Positions 7,640 through 15,270 are shown, counted from the stretch's first letter. The stretch is DNA of 42,832 nt from Mucilaginibacter sp. (GCA_028288285.1 JAQBNZ010000231.1:1-42832); one strand, 5' to 3'. Notes: generated by a model not told the origin, from the sequence alone. Numbers and translations: made by a program.

Positions 7640-8569
7640 TTATGCAGTTTCATAAGTCACTTGCATGATGTAATCAGTTGCTCTATGCGCCTGTGCAGCA
7701 GCTTTAATAATTAACGTTTTATCATTTTTCAGAGCCTTAAGCCAGCTTTCAATGTAGGCTGCACTGTTGTCGATAGTTGCTTGGCCAATGCCGGTTATGG
7801 CACTTAAAAATGCTGCTGTCATTTCCGCGGTAAGCTCTTCTTTAGCATAGGTAGCAGTGCCAAAGCCATCCGAAGCTAAAAGCTCTTTACGATTCAATCT
7901 GCTTTCATGGCCTGTACTATGTGCCAGTTCATGAAATAGTGTACTATAATACCCTTCGTTAGATTTGCATCGTTTTAAGCTTGGTACGACAACAGTATCA
8001 GTAGTTGGCTGATAGTATGCGCTGGTGCCATTCTTGCGGATAACTGGCTTATTTGGCATGTCTATAATGATGTTTTCGCAAGCTTCTATTATCTCTGTTT
8101 CGGTTCGCAATTCTGCTTCGAAGCAAGGGAATTCAATTCCTTCTGTTTGAGCTATATTAAAAACAGTGTAGGTTTTAGGAACCATAATGATTCTTGGTTT
8201 TGCTGATTCATCGGCTGGTTGTAAAGTAGCCTCGTCTGATTGCTTATTTAAGTCAATTTGTGCCCAATAGATAATTCTTATTCCTTTCTCGCCTTTCTTA
8301 ATTGAGCCTTTAAGTTGGCTAGCTTGTTTGTAAGTAATGTAGTAAGGTATCGCATAGCCTTTGATCATTGAATGAAAGTTAAGAAGGAATAGGTTCCAGC
8401 CCCGGTAATTAACATTAGTAGTTATGTTCTTTGGTAGGCCAACCTGGTTCCAGGGACATTGCCAAATGATTGTGCCCTCTTCTAGTGCTTTGATAACTGC
8501 ATCTGTTACCTCTTGATAGGTGTCGACGAATGTGTTTTGTGGTACGGTTGGTTGTGTTGTAGTTGCCAT
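7640..8569 (-). CDS. ArdC-like antirestriction protein (ssDNA-binding plus zincin metallopeptidase-like domain)
   Basis: A 309-residue cytosolic protein with the two-part layout of ArdC proteins of plasmids and integrative elements. The N-terminal ssDNA-binding domain (DUF1738-like) has VTDAVIKALEEGTIIWQCPW (18-37), NYRGWNLFLL (54-63) and KKGEKGIRIIYW (91-102). The C-terminal zincin-like domain has the zinc motif HELAH (213-217) followed by STGHESRLNR. ArdC proteins protect incoming DNA from restriction after transfer. Its presence fits an element that moves as single-stranded DNA, although no relaxase is seen here. Regulation may involve the structured leader at 8580-8727. Confidence 0.87.
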   Translation of the reverse strand: MATTTQPTVPQNTFVDTYQEVTDAVIKALEEGTIIWQCPWNQVGLPKNITTNVNYRGWNLFLLNFHSMIKGYAIPYYITYKQASQLKGSIKKGEKGIRIIYWAQIDLNKQSDEATLQPADESAKPRIIMVPKTYTVFNIAQTEGIEFPCFEAELRTETEIIEACENIIIDMPNKPVIRKNGTSAYYQPTTDTVVVPSLKRCKSNEGYYSTLFHELAHSTGHESRLNRKELLASDGFGTATYAKEELTAEMTAAFLSAITGIGQATIDNSAAYIESWLKALKNDKTLIIKAAAQAHRATDYIMQVTYETA

Positions 8570-8579
8570 AATCTTTTAA

Positions 8580-8727
8580 GATTTTAAGTGAATGGATAAA
8601 TGATTAATTATGGCAGCCCTACAGCCTGTAAGACGCAATTAGGTCAAGGTGGAGAGCAATAAACTTTCAGGAACATGGAATAAATAGATAGAGAAGTGGC
8701 AACGTGGGTTTATGCCGTGAAAGCTCT
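8580..8727. other. structured non-coding element, copy B (leader of ardC)
   Basis: Inner stem GGaATAAA (8677-8684) with TTTATgCC (8709-8716); outer stem CTTTCA (8664-8669) with TGAAAG (8718-8723), extended by AGAG/CTCT. It shares TTTTAAGTGAATG, the GGAAC..GGAATAAAT block and GTTTATGCCG with copy A, but the outer stem differs and is compensated. On the minus strand it lies directly before the ardC ATG. Confidence 0.5.
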
Positions 8728-8848
8728 AAAGTTTTTGATACTACCTTGTGTTGTGGCAGCATGAGGGTTAAGGGTACCGTTTGCGGATTAACTGGCTAAT
8801 TTTGCTTGCCAGTATTGATTATATTATATGTGTGGTGGGTGATTTTGT

Positions 8849-8910
8849 AGCCGCACATTTCTTTTACACTTCATACTTTCTTATATGTATAAGAATTAAA
8901 ATGTGCGGCT
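8849..8910. other. nested long stem-loop in a 680-bp gene-free region
   Basis: A 12-bp perfect outer stem (AGCCGCACATTT, 8849-8860, with 8899-8910) encloses an 8-bp inner stem (TTCTTATA, 8878-8885, with 8888-8895). A smaller hairpin (ACTGGC/GCCAGT, about 8789-8812) lies beside it. The region 8728-9250 has no convincing gene; the frame at 9013-9264 is rejected below. It might be an origin of transfer or replication, or an RNA. Confidence 0.4.
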
Positions 8911-9160
8911 TGTAGCTAATCTGTATTTACCCTATTTTCTAAGAGGCACATTCGACATAATGTTATAAGCCACTTCGAAGCTGACCTTTAAAAGAATTAG
9001 TTTGATGCAGCGTTACTTAAGGATTCGAATATTCTCCTTTTGAAATTGCTCGAAATTCTCCTTTATAAACTTTTGAAAGCTAGAACTATCGATATGAGAT
9101 GCAAATTGAGCAATAAAGCTACAGCCAAAGATGAAGAAGGATACTAAAGAAGTAAACGAG

Positions 9161-9190
9161 AACGCCAAGCTGAGTCTGAAGCCTGGCGTT
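9161..9190 (-). terminator. terminator-like hairpin downstream of the coiled-coil gene
   Basis: AACGCCA / TGGCGTT arms with an extra GC/GC pair across one mismatch, 60 nt after the stop at 9251. Same stem type as the terminators at 3062 and 25409. Confidence 0.55.
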
Positions 9191-9250
9191 TTGTATTTAA
9201 TGGAGTTTCCAAAAACAGGAAAGCCGTTTAGGACATGACCAACCAATTTC

Positions 9251-10210
9251 CTACTCAATAACAAGCACTTTCTTAATTTTTAGTTTATTGGCGAATTCAG
9301 CTTTTAACGGCCCTGTGACTCTCGACCACATAAACTGCTTATTTTTTGAATATTCATATTTAAAGAAAATCGGTTCCACTTGACTCACACCTGTGGTTTT
9401 ATCTCTATAATATATAAGCAGATAGTAAACCGTTAAATTACTGTTCAAGCAAGCTTGGTATATATTTATTGGAGACGTCGACAAAAAGCTCGTGCGTGGA
9501 ACTAAATCTAAATTCGAGGTGTTTGATGTTACACTTAGGCATAATTCTTTTGGATTATAAAATGCAAGAATTGTGCTATCAACATGCGCAGATCTAATTC
9601 CACTATTGGAAAAATTGAATCTTATACTTGACTTTACCATATTAATTGAAGTAACGCTTACACTATCAATATTGAAAATTGGCCTCTGTTCATATTGCTG
9701 CTGCTTATACTGATCCTGCGATTGAAAAAATTGAGCCTCAGCTGTTTTCGCTTGAATTTCTATTGCTTTTAGCTGCCCTTTATTTACTGTGTATTGTTGT
9801 TTATTAAAACCAACTTGTAACCTATAACGTAATTCTTGACTTCTTTCTTGCTGCCCTTGTTTAATCGTATCCTTAATAAATCTCTCATTAGTAATCCTAT
9901 CTTTTATCGAGGAGGCGATTAAATCTTCAGAATGGAGTTGTTTAGAGTATTGAAACTGTTGTTGAGCTAAAATAAGTTGAGCTTTCGCTTGAATTAGTTG
10001 CTCAACAGCATTTTTATTCTGAGTGTCAGTTTTATTCAATGCACTTAGAGAGAAATAAATAGTCACTATAAGAGCGACAAGTGTTAAAATGCTCGAAATA
10101 ACGTTACTGTAAAAGTTGAAAACATCTGGTTTAGTTTCAATTTGTTGATGAAAGTCTCTTATGTGATTTCTTCTAATTCGCGCGTTTTGATGATCGCTTT
10201 CATTGTTCAT
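9251..10210 (-). CDS. membrane-anchored coiled-coil protein, function unknown
   Basis: 319 residues, not recognised. A basic N-terminus (residues 1-35) precedes one membrane segment (VISSILTLVALIVTIYFSL, 37-55). Residues 60-185 are rich in Q, K and E and likely form a long coiled coil (LIQAKAQLILAQQQFQ, then IKQGQQERSQELRYRLQ). The C-terminal 130 residues look like a beta-rich domain (RPIFNIDSVSVTS, SIRFNFSNSGIRSA). The topology suggests that the coiled coil and the beta domain sit on the same side of the membrane. It lies alone between ardC and the zinc-ribbon gene, with its own operator-like palindrome and terminator. A role in defence or in surface sensing is possible but not shown. Confidence 0.65.
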   Translation of the reverse strand: MNNESDHQNARIRRNHIRDFHQQIETKPDVFNFYSNVISSILTLVALIVTIYFSLSALNKTDTQNKNAVEQLIQAKAQLILAQQQFQYSKQLHSEDLIASSIKDRITNERFIKDTIKQGQQERSQELRYRLQVGFNKQQYTVNKGQLKAIEIQAKTAEAQFFQSQDQYKQQQYEQRPIFNIDSVSVTSINMVKSSIRFNFSNSGIRSAHVDSTILAFYNPKELCLSVTSNTSNLDLVPRTSFLSTSPINIYQACLNSNLTVYYLLIYYRDKTTGVSQVEPIFFKYEYSKNKQFMWSRVTGPLKAEFANKLKIKKVLVIE

Positions 10211-10228
10211 GTTTCTGATTTAGGTTTT

Positions 10229-10260
10229 CAAATTTAGCGATAATAATGACACGTCATTAT
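10229..10260 (-). promoter_or_regulatory. promoter and operator-like palindrome of the coiled-coil gene
   Basis: On the minus strand TAAATTTG (10229-10236) matches TAnnTTTG and lies about 18 nt before the ATG. Just upstream is ATAATGAC-AC-GTCATTAT (10243-10260), 8-bp arms, in the -15 to -33 zone, where a repressor would block transcription. Confidence 0.45.
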
Positions 10261-10288
10261 ACGGGTTTAATCAAGAGATGGTTAATAA

Positions 10289-10319
10289 TAAACGCCAGGC
10301 TGATTAAGCGTAGCGTTTA
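10289..10319 (-). terminator. possible terminator hairpin
   Basis: TAAACGC / GCGTTTA arms with a 17-nt interior, in the otherwise gene-free 10261-10525, downstream of the zinc-ribbon gene on the minus strand. Apart from this, I see nothing in that stretch. Confidence 0.4.
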
Positions 10320-10525
10320 AAGTTATTTTATAATTACAAATCTTTATAAGTTGGCCAAGCTCATTGATCAATGAATCATCTTTATCGGTGGTGCATAGTT
10401 TAGGGCAACTTTATAGGAAGATGGGTAGTTCGCATCTCTTTTACCTTAAAGTCTTTCTTAACTATATCACTTAAAAATTCACGATGTTTGATGGTGCATC
10501 GTATGCATGTCAAAGCATGAATAAT

Positions 10526-10657
10526 CTATTTTTGCTCTTTCGGTTTCGGGAGACCGTGAAAAGGCCATTTATGTTCACAATCCGGGCACGTATATTGCAC
10601 GCCATCAAAATAAGCACTTTCATTATCACAAACTGGACAAGTAACTGTATCTTCCAT
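10526..10657 (-). CDS. 43-residue zinc-ribbon protein (PhnA N-terminal-like)
   Basis: A short frame starting MEDTVTCPVCDNESAYFDG with a second knuckle YTCPDCEHKWPF. The two CPxC pairs, 17 residues apart and with a Tyr-Phe-Asp core, match the small zinc ribbon found at the N-terminus of PhnA-type proteins, here as a free-standing protein. It ends KPKEQK. No membrane segment or signal is seen. It lies upstream of the coiled-coil gene and about 190 bp downstream of the DUF2971 gene, all on the minus strand. The Cys pattern makes it a convincing gene despite its size; the function is unknown (nucleic-acid or protein binding is plausible). Confidence 0.7.
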   Translation of the reverse strand: MEDTVTCPVCDNESAYFDGVQYTCPDCEHKWPFHGLPKPKEQK

Positions 10658-10848
10658 AATTAGTAGAGTTTAGCCTTCTAAAATAAGGATTTTAATAACT
10701 ATGTATATAAACTAATTAAAATAATCTACCTTGAACACCATTGATAGGTTGTGCTGCTCTAACAGGTTCAAATCGTGTAGTAAACGCAGGTTTCGAATTG
10801 TTACCTTTTAAATCATGTAGGCAGATGTAGCTTTGGTCATGTTATCTT

Positions 10849-11634
10849 CTACAATACTAACAAAGGTTTAAGTCGGAATGCTATTTTAAAGCTATTAGGC
10901 AAGGTGTAAGCCTCCCAGTATTCAACATTTTTATAACCAGATGTCTCTACAGTATTTATTATAGACAACATATCTTCTTGGTTCGTTTTGCAACCGAATA
11001 TAATACATCTTAGAGCTTCTCTTTTATAGGGTATTGCACCTTGTCTTATATCAATTAATCTATACTCATCTTCATATTCCCAAGCCTTTGATTTGGTGGT
11101 AAGTAATATCATAGCAGCATTGGTTTGGTTGTCAAAGTAATTTCTCGGTATGAATTCATCTGTGTATCGCACTTTGGCAACCATGAACGATTCCACATCG
11201 CAATGTGTATCAAAGACCAAGCATACTCCCCGATGATGTTGTGCGTAGTGTGACCACATCAATGTGCTCTCATGGTTTGTAGTGAAACAACAAATACCCT
11301 GAGAGTCTAATATAGAATCGACGCTATTGATGTAAGCTTCATAAACCATGTTTGGTTCTTCTAATATAAAATTAGTAACCAAGTCTAAGTCTTCCCCCGG
11401 CAAGAGAGTTCGCTTGGCATATTCAATCAATTGCTCATTTGATGCGTCAAATGTTAAAAGGTGTTTATAGCAATCATAAGGGTCATTAAATGATGTCCTA
11501 CTAGAATGCCAAAAGTACCCACCACGCAAGCTTTCATGAAGATACTTATCGATTCGATGATATTTAGATAACTGTGTAGGTAGCCCCTTTGGAAGGAACT
11601 CCCTCTTCATCGTTTCTATTTCAAACCTGTTCAT
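10849..11634 (-). CDS. DUF2971 family protein, last gene of the SIR2-like set
   Basis: 261 residues, cytosolic. It shows the three conserved blocks of DUF2971: an N-terminal FWHSSRTSFNDPYDC (41-55, the 'lw.s....fNDPfE' type block), LMWSHYAQHHRGVCLVFD (125-142, the 'lWahYa..h.GvclgF' block) and KSKAWEYEDEYRLI (181-194, the 'K...W.yE.EyRl' block). The family has no firm biochemical role; its charged conserved residues suggest an enzyme. It starts 62 nt after the stop of the SIR2-like gene in the same direction, so the two are probably one transcript. A Met at residue 9 is an alternative start. The family call is good; the role in defence is inferred from the partner genes. Confidence 0.8.
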   Translation of the reverse strand: MNRFEIETMKREFLPKGLPTQLSKYHRIDKYLHESLRGGYFWHSSRTSFNDPYDCYKHLLTFDASNEQLIEYAKRTLLPGEDLDLVTNFILEEPNMVYEAYINSVDSILDSQGICCFTTNHESTLMWSHYAQHHRGVCLVFDTHCDVESFMVAKVRYTDEFIPRNYFDNQTNAAMILLTTKSKAWEYEDEYRLIDIRQGAIPYKREALRCIIFGCKTNQEDMLSIINTVETSGYKNVEYWEAYTLPNSFKIAFRLKPLLVL

Positions 11635-11696
11635 TTACGATAATGTTTAATTAAATTAGATGAAATGTTAAGAGATCGATCTTATGTATTTCGCTA

Positions 11697-12734
11697 CTAA
11701 GATCTCTTCCATTTTTCCTCTGCATCTATCAGCGGTTTATGCCAGGCCCACAAATCTTCGAGGGTTTTAAAATCATTTGGAACCGGATTAGATGCGCTTA
11801 ATGCTTCATCAATAGTCATAGGGTGATTATGTTGATGGTAACTTTCAAAAGTTCTCCTGGGATTGCTTGCTAAAGAGGACCGGAAATAATCGTTTACGTA
11901 ATCATAATGATGTGTATTAATAAAAGTGTTCCAGCTACGCTTAACCTCCTGCTCATTTCTTACATCAATCATTTCCATTTGCTCCATAACTCTATCATCA
12001 CTCGTTCCCCAAGCATCATTGAGCAACATCATTGCTTCTTGGTCAGTCTTAGGAGCGCCATACCCAAATATCGTGAACCTTGCAACTGACTTATCACTAA
12101 GAAAGCTTTTAGTCATATCCCATTGGCTTCTGATAAACTCATCATTGTTGTAGTTTTTCTTCGTTACGGGATATAATAGTTTGGTTGGAACGAATGTGTT
12201 GTAAGTTTTCTTGGATATCATGCCAGCTGGCCCACACCTTTTATCTTCATCATCGTAGCCAATTGCAACGTTGCCATGAAGAAATGCGATATATGGCATG
12301 TCACCAACATGATGATTCCTTGTCCAAGCCTGATACAAAAATGGATCCCAATTGAATGTAGCGATTAAGTCCCTTGGCCTTAAAGACAGAACCAAATAGT
12401 CATAAATTGTAGGACTTGGCGGTAACTCCATATCAGCGAAGTAATCACGAACCCTCATTTCCAATTCCAAAATTAAACTTGATGAGGGATTGTCTTCGTG
12501 TAAGAGACTATAGAAAGTTTCAAAGTTATCCGCTCTTAATTTACTAGGAGCCGCTTCCAGTAAGTCTCTTAAGCCGACAACATCGATAAAGTTATCCATT
12601 GATGGAAGCTTTTTGCCTTTGGGTTCTGAGTTATAAATAGTAGAGGCTATACTTGCACCAGCACCCAGAATAACCACATGTCCGCCACCGCCATAAACGA
12701 TATTTATTCTATCTTTTATACTAAGTCCCGCCAT
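11697..12734 (-). CDS. SIR2-like NAD-binding domain protein (candidate defence effector)
   Basis: 345 residues, cytosolic. SIR2-type motifs appear in order: HVVILGAGAS (19-28, the GAGxS NAD-binding loop after a beta strand), ATFNWDPFL (125-133, matching the T-x-N-x-D block), FLHGNV (151-156, the catalytic LHG histidine) and FTIFGYGAPKTD (220-231, the late 'GYS..D' nucleotide loop). The C-terminal 110 residues are charged and alpha-helical, without a recognised domain. SIR2-like proteins act as NAD-degrading effectors in Thoeris, DSR and short-Argonaute phage defence; that is known of relatives, not shown here. It follows the DUF2321 gene by 20 nt and precedes the DUF2971 gene by 62 nt. The domain is smaller and more divergent than sirtuins, so deacylase activity is unlikely. 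Confidence 0.75.
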   Translation of the reverse strand: MAGLSIKDRINIVYGGGGHVVILGAGASIASTIYNSEPKGKKLPSMDNFIDVVGLRDLLEAAPSKLRADNFETFYSLLHEDNPSSSLILELEMRVRDYFADMELPPSPTIYDYLVLSLRPRDLIATFNWDPFLYQAWTRNHHVGDMPYIAFLHGNVAIGYDDEDKRCGPAGMISKKTYNTFVPTKLLYPVTKKNYNNDEFIRSQWDMTKSFLSDKSVARFTIFGYGAPKTDQEAMMLLNDAWGTSDDRVMEQMEMIDVRNEQEVKRSWNTFINTHHYDYVNDYFRSSLASNPRRTFESYHQHNHPMTIDEALSASNPVPNDFKTLEDLWAWHKPLIDAEEKWKRS

Positions 12735-12754
12735 CAGTTAACACATTGATATAT

Positions 12755-13243
12755 TTAACCCCAAATAGCTTTCTTAGCTGTTTCACTAACCACATCTATC
12801 AAAACCTCTTTCAAACCTGCGGCAACTTCTTTACCTGCTTTTGCTACAACCTGCTTGAATCTAAGTACACCTACACTAGTTTTAGGCGTATCAATTACTA
12901 TATCATTTATTGCACTGATCAGATTATTTTTCTCGTCAGAATTTAAATTTTCTGAAAGCTCAATTAGCTGTTTAGCCGCTTCCTGTCGGCTTTCAGTCCA
13001 AGGATATTGTTGTCCACATTTGTGGCAATATTTAGGTATCCGATATCTTTTAGGATCTCCAATGACTCGACCTAACATAAAAGGATAACCTTCAATAGGT
13101 TCAGAGCATTTTTTGCAGTTATTAATTGTTTTTGCACCACATTCCCTACAATAGTCTTTAACTTGTATTGGATATATAGTCATGGCTCCATTTATCAAGT
13201 GCCCGTTTACACACACTTGTGCTGTATCATAATTATATTGCAT
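12755..13243 (-). CDS. DUF2321-like zinc-finger protein, first gene of the SIR2-like set
   Basis: 162 residues. The N-terminal half matches DUF2321: YDTAQVCVNGHLIN (5-18), then DYCRECG (about 31-37), NCKKCSEPIEGYP (about 42-54) and PKYCHKCGQQYPWTE (about 70-84), giving several Cys pairs for two or more zinc ribbons. The C-terminal half (residues 90-162) is a helical tail with a Gly/Ala-rich amphipathic stretch (KAGKEVAAGLKEVLIDVV), which could touch membranes or a partner. The 20-nt gap to the SIR2-like gene points to one operon. A sensor or adaptor role is an inference from position and zinc fingers. Directly upstream lies a 500-nt structured non-coding block. Confidence 0.75.
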   Translation of the reverse strand: MQYNYDTAQVCVNGHLINGAMTIYPIQVKDYCRECGAKTINNCKKCSEPIEGYPFMLGRVIGDPKRYRIPKYCHKCGQQYPWTESRQEAAKQLIELSENLNSDEKNNLISAINDIVIDTPKTSVGVLRFKQVVAKAGKEVAAGLKEVLIDVVSETAKKAIWG

Positions 13244-13260
13244 CTCCTAAAGATAATGAT

Positions 13261-13790
13261 ATCTTATTTATCTACAAATAGGTTCGCGAACCGACCTGCG
13301 AACAGAGCAAAACGTCTGTGAAGGGAGAGCCGATAGGCGGCTGCACAGAATGCTTCACAAAGGCTTGGCGCTGCATTTGAACATATAAGACAAGTGCTGA
13401 AAAGGCTAGCATCAAATGCTGTGAAAAGACTGAAGCGTTTTGCGAGACGCAGGTGAGCCAAACAAGATGAACATATAGACTTTTATATTTTGAGTGATAG
13501 AGATAAGCGATAGCGTGCTGTAGAGGGAAATGTATAAAAGGATAGCGAGAGTGAATGTGATGAAGCGACTCTGCGAAAATCAAACAGTATGACAAGCCAG
13601 TTGTAAACTGGTTAAGCGTTAATGTGCTTTGAAAAAGCTTATTGATGCTTAACGAAGCTTGGCGTAATGTTATGATGAGGTTGAGAGCGAAGAACTCCAA
13701 TCTTCCTGGTGTTGAAAAGGCCCGGAGCGGAAAGAACAGATTTCACCATTCCCTCTTAAACAACTCCTGAGAGAATGGTTAAATATGGTT
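13261..13790 (+). ncRNA. candidate large structured non-coding RNA
   Basis: About 500 nt without a credible protein. GC and purine content on the plus strand are clearly higher than in flanking genes. Hairpins include GGTTCGCGAACC (13281-13292), ACAGA/TCTGT, GCATTTGA (13373-13380) with TCAAATGC (13412-13419), GCGT/ACGC, CCAGTT-gta-AACTGG (about 13598-13612), the long interrupted stem 13612-13652 (TTAAGC+GTTAAT+GCTT with AAGC+ATTGAT+GCTTAA) and ACCATTC..CTC (13745-13755) with GAG..GAATGGT (13769-13779). A/G-rich loops favour the plus strand as the RNA. It could instead be the leader of the minus-strand defence set. No known RNA family is recognised. Confidence 0.45.
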
Positions 13791-13842
13791 CTGTTTGCAA
13801 ACTGAGCTTGTGCGTGTTGTACTTTTTTGACTTGATAAGATG

Positions 13843-14376
13843 TTACGGAGTTTCAAAAATATTTTTGCATTCCATCGCAACTTTTAAGTTGATGTCTTTA
13901 GGAACGGGTACTAATAGTGAATCAGGATACCGTGCCTTTAATTTCATAATTACGCAATCACAAAACTTGTTGGTCTTAGCATTAGGATATTTATTTTGAA
14001 AAACAGCAAGGTAGTCCTCTCGAAAAGTTTTTTCAATTAAAGGAGTCCATATTGTATAATAAGGTTTAATTTCAGCATTACCTGTGCCATATTCTTTCAA
14101 TGCATATTCTCGACCAATTTTAATATTCAAAGCATGAAGACTATCCTTCGAAACCGAATTCAAACCATTTGGCAATTCTTTTTTAAGTTGGGTTATAGTG
14201 AATTCAGTATATTTAGCTCGCTTTACGTCATCTGGCATTGAAGGTTTTGAAGTGGAGTCAAGGTAATTGTAGAGACCTTGTTCGTAATTCTTAGTCCAAA
14301 CTTTTGATTTAGATTGTCCGTTGCATGCAGACATAAAAAAGGACATAAACAAAAACCCTAAACATAACTTATTCAT
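13843..14376 (-). CDS. lipoprotein, function unknown
   Basis: 177 residues. The signal MNKLCLGFLFMSFFMSAC has a lipobox ending at Cys18, followed by NGQSKSK, so it is a lipoprotein. The mature part is mostly helical with a late conserved-looking segment NKFCDCVIMKLKARYPDSL and a further Cys in MECK near the C-terminus; a CxC pair and a third Cys could form disulfides or bind a metal. I do not recognise the family. It is the first of a run of secreted or small unknown genes (13843-16903) on the minus strand in the island. Confidence 0.7.
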   Translation of the reverse strand: MNKLCLGFLFMSFFMSACNGQSKSKVWTKNYEQGLYNYLDSTSKPSMPDDVKRAKYTEFTITQLKKELPNGLNSVSKDSLHALNIKIGREYALKEYGTGNAEIKPYYTIWTPLIEKTFREDYLAVFQNKYPNAKTNKFCDCVIMKLKARYPDSLLVPVPKDINLKVAMECKNIFETP

Positions 14377-14473
14377 GTTTACATTATATGAATCAAATAT
14401 ATGGGTTTATTATATGTTTTGAGTAATCTTAGTATTCATAACGCATTAAGCAATCTGGTTTCTTTAAATTTAC

Positions 14474-14950
14474 TTAGCCAATCATCTCAAAAACATTCTG
14501 TGATGGATTGTGAGATATAATAAAATCTTTACCGTCCCAAACAGCCATGCAATTTTCTAATCGATAGGTATCTCCTTGGTTCCATCTACCCCCAACAATG
14601 TCTTCAATTAAATCTTCAATAAACACTGTTTCATTGACCTCTAAATCTTTTGGGATAAGGTAAGCAGCGAATGGCGATTCAAAATGATGTGGGTAATAGC
14701 TCGTAAAATTTATCACTGTTTTAGTTGGAGATTGTTCATCGTCGCCTAAGATACTGTATCCCTTGGCTCTAAAGTCATGGATGACACTTACCTTTCCTGT
14801 TACTTTATCCTGTAGGACAGCGTATTTGCTTTTGATTTCAGGTGATGGTATAACAGGTTTGACCAACGGCCAAAAGCCTTGCAGTACAGCATCGTTAATC
14901 GCTTTTTCCGACCTTGCCGTAGCGATAATTCTTAAGTTTTGATCATTCAT
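14474..14950 (-). CDS. hypothetical protein, translationally coupled to the CxxC protein
   Basis: 158 residues, no signal peptide or membrane segment. It begins with MNDQNLRIIATARSEKAIND; residues 40-60 (KYAVLQDKVTGKVSVIHDFR) read as a beta hairpin, and the C-terminal part is acidic (VFIEDLIEDIVGG). The start overlaps the stop of the preceding 90-residue gene by 8 nt, so the two products are probably made together and may bind each other. I do not recognise the family. Confidence 0.6.
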   Translation of the reverse strand: MNDQNLRIIATARSEKAINDAVLQGFWPLVKPVIPSPEIKSKYAVLQDKVTGKVSVIHDFRAKGYSILGDDEQSPTKTVINFTSYYPHHFESPFAAYLIPKDLEVNETVFIEDLIEDIVGGRWNQGDTYRLENCMAVWDGKDFIISHNPSQNVFEMIG

Positions 14951-15215
14951 TGTGGGTATAGGTGATGGTTAGGTTTTGTTGGTTCAGATCGATTTTAAGG
15001 CATGTGTGAATATCATTTTTTATAAGGGCACTTAGTTGTTCATCGCTCAACAGCGATGTGTCATAAACAGTCTTGTTACATTGATTGCACATCTTACCTT
15101 TTAAAAAATTAGTTGGTTGTAGTTCTTCCCATTGCTTTGCCAAAGGACAATGCAGTTTCTTTAAGAACATGCCGCTATTTGTGTAAAGTTCCTTTGTGAT
15201 CGGGTTGTATTTCAT
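14943..15215 (-). CDS. small CxxC-domain protein
   Basis: 90 residues with HCPLAKQWEELQPT (about 22-35), then KMCNQCNKTVYDTSLLSDEQ (about 41-60) and NDIHTCLKID (about 67-76). The order HCP..W..L.P, CxxC-[K/Q]-x-V-x-D-x-[T/S], then a helix and a final TCxK matches a small Cys-containing domain that is widespread in Bacteroidota and possibly binds metal. The function is not known. It overlaps the next gene by 8 nt. The domain resemblance is from memory. Confidence 0.6.
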   Translation of the reverse strand: MKYNPITKELYTNSGMFLKKLHCPLAKQWEELQPTNFLKGKMCNQCNKTVYDTSLLSDEQLSALIKNDIHTCLKIDLNQQNLTITYTHNE

Positions 15216-15227
15216 AGTTGTATAAAT

Positions 15228-15252
15228 AGAGCCTACCGTATAAGCAGGCTCT
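15228..15252 (-). terminator. terminator hairpin after the mini membrane protein
   Basis: AGAGCCT / AGGCTCT arms, 11-nt loop, then ATTTATAC on the minus strand; 19 nt after the stop at 15271 and just before the CxxC gene. Confidence 0.6.
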
Positions 15253-15270
15253 TTAATTAAACGAATTTTA

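Noticed and set aside
9013-9264. 83-residue minus-strand frame overlapping the 3' end of the coiled-coil gene, with a hydrophobic stretch
   Set aside because: It contains the terminator-like hairpin at 9161-9190 and has no recognisable protein pattern; more likely the 3' untranslated region.
13272-13700. 142-residue minus-strand frame upstream of the DUF2321 gene
   Set aside because: Odd Ser/Leu/His-rich composition without protein pattern; it arises because the plus strand is purine-rich. The DNA is full of paired arms and is better explained as non-coding structure.
13261-13790. Retron or group II intron RNA
   Set aside because: No reverse transcriptase in the window and no recognisable domain V or msr/msd arrangement.
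13794-13802. Single TTTGCAAAC in the middle of the island as evidence of a nested element end
   Set aside because: Only one copy without the 11-bp spacing, no tRNA or integrase nearby; chance is a sufficient explanation.
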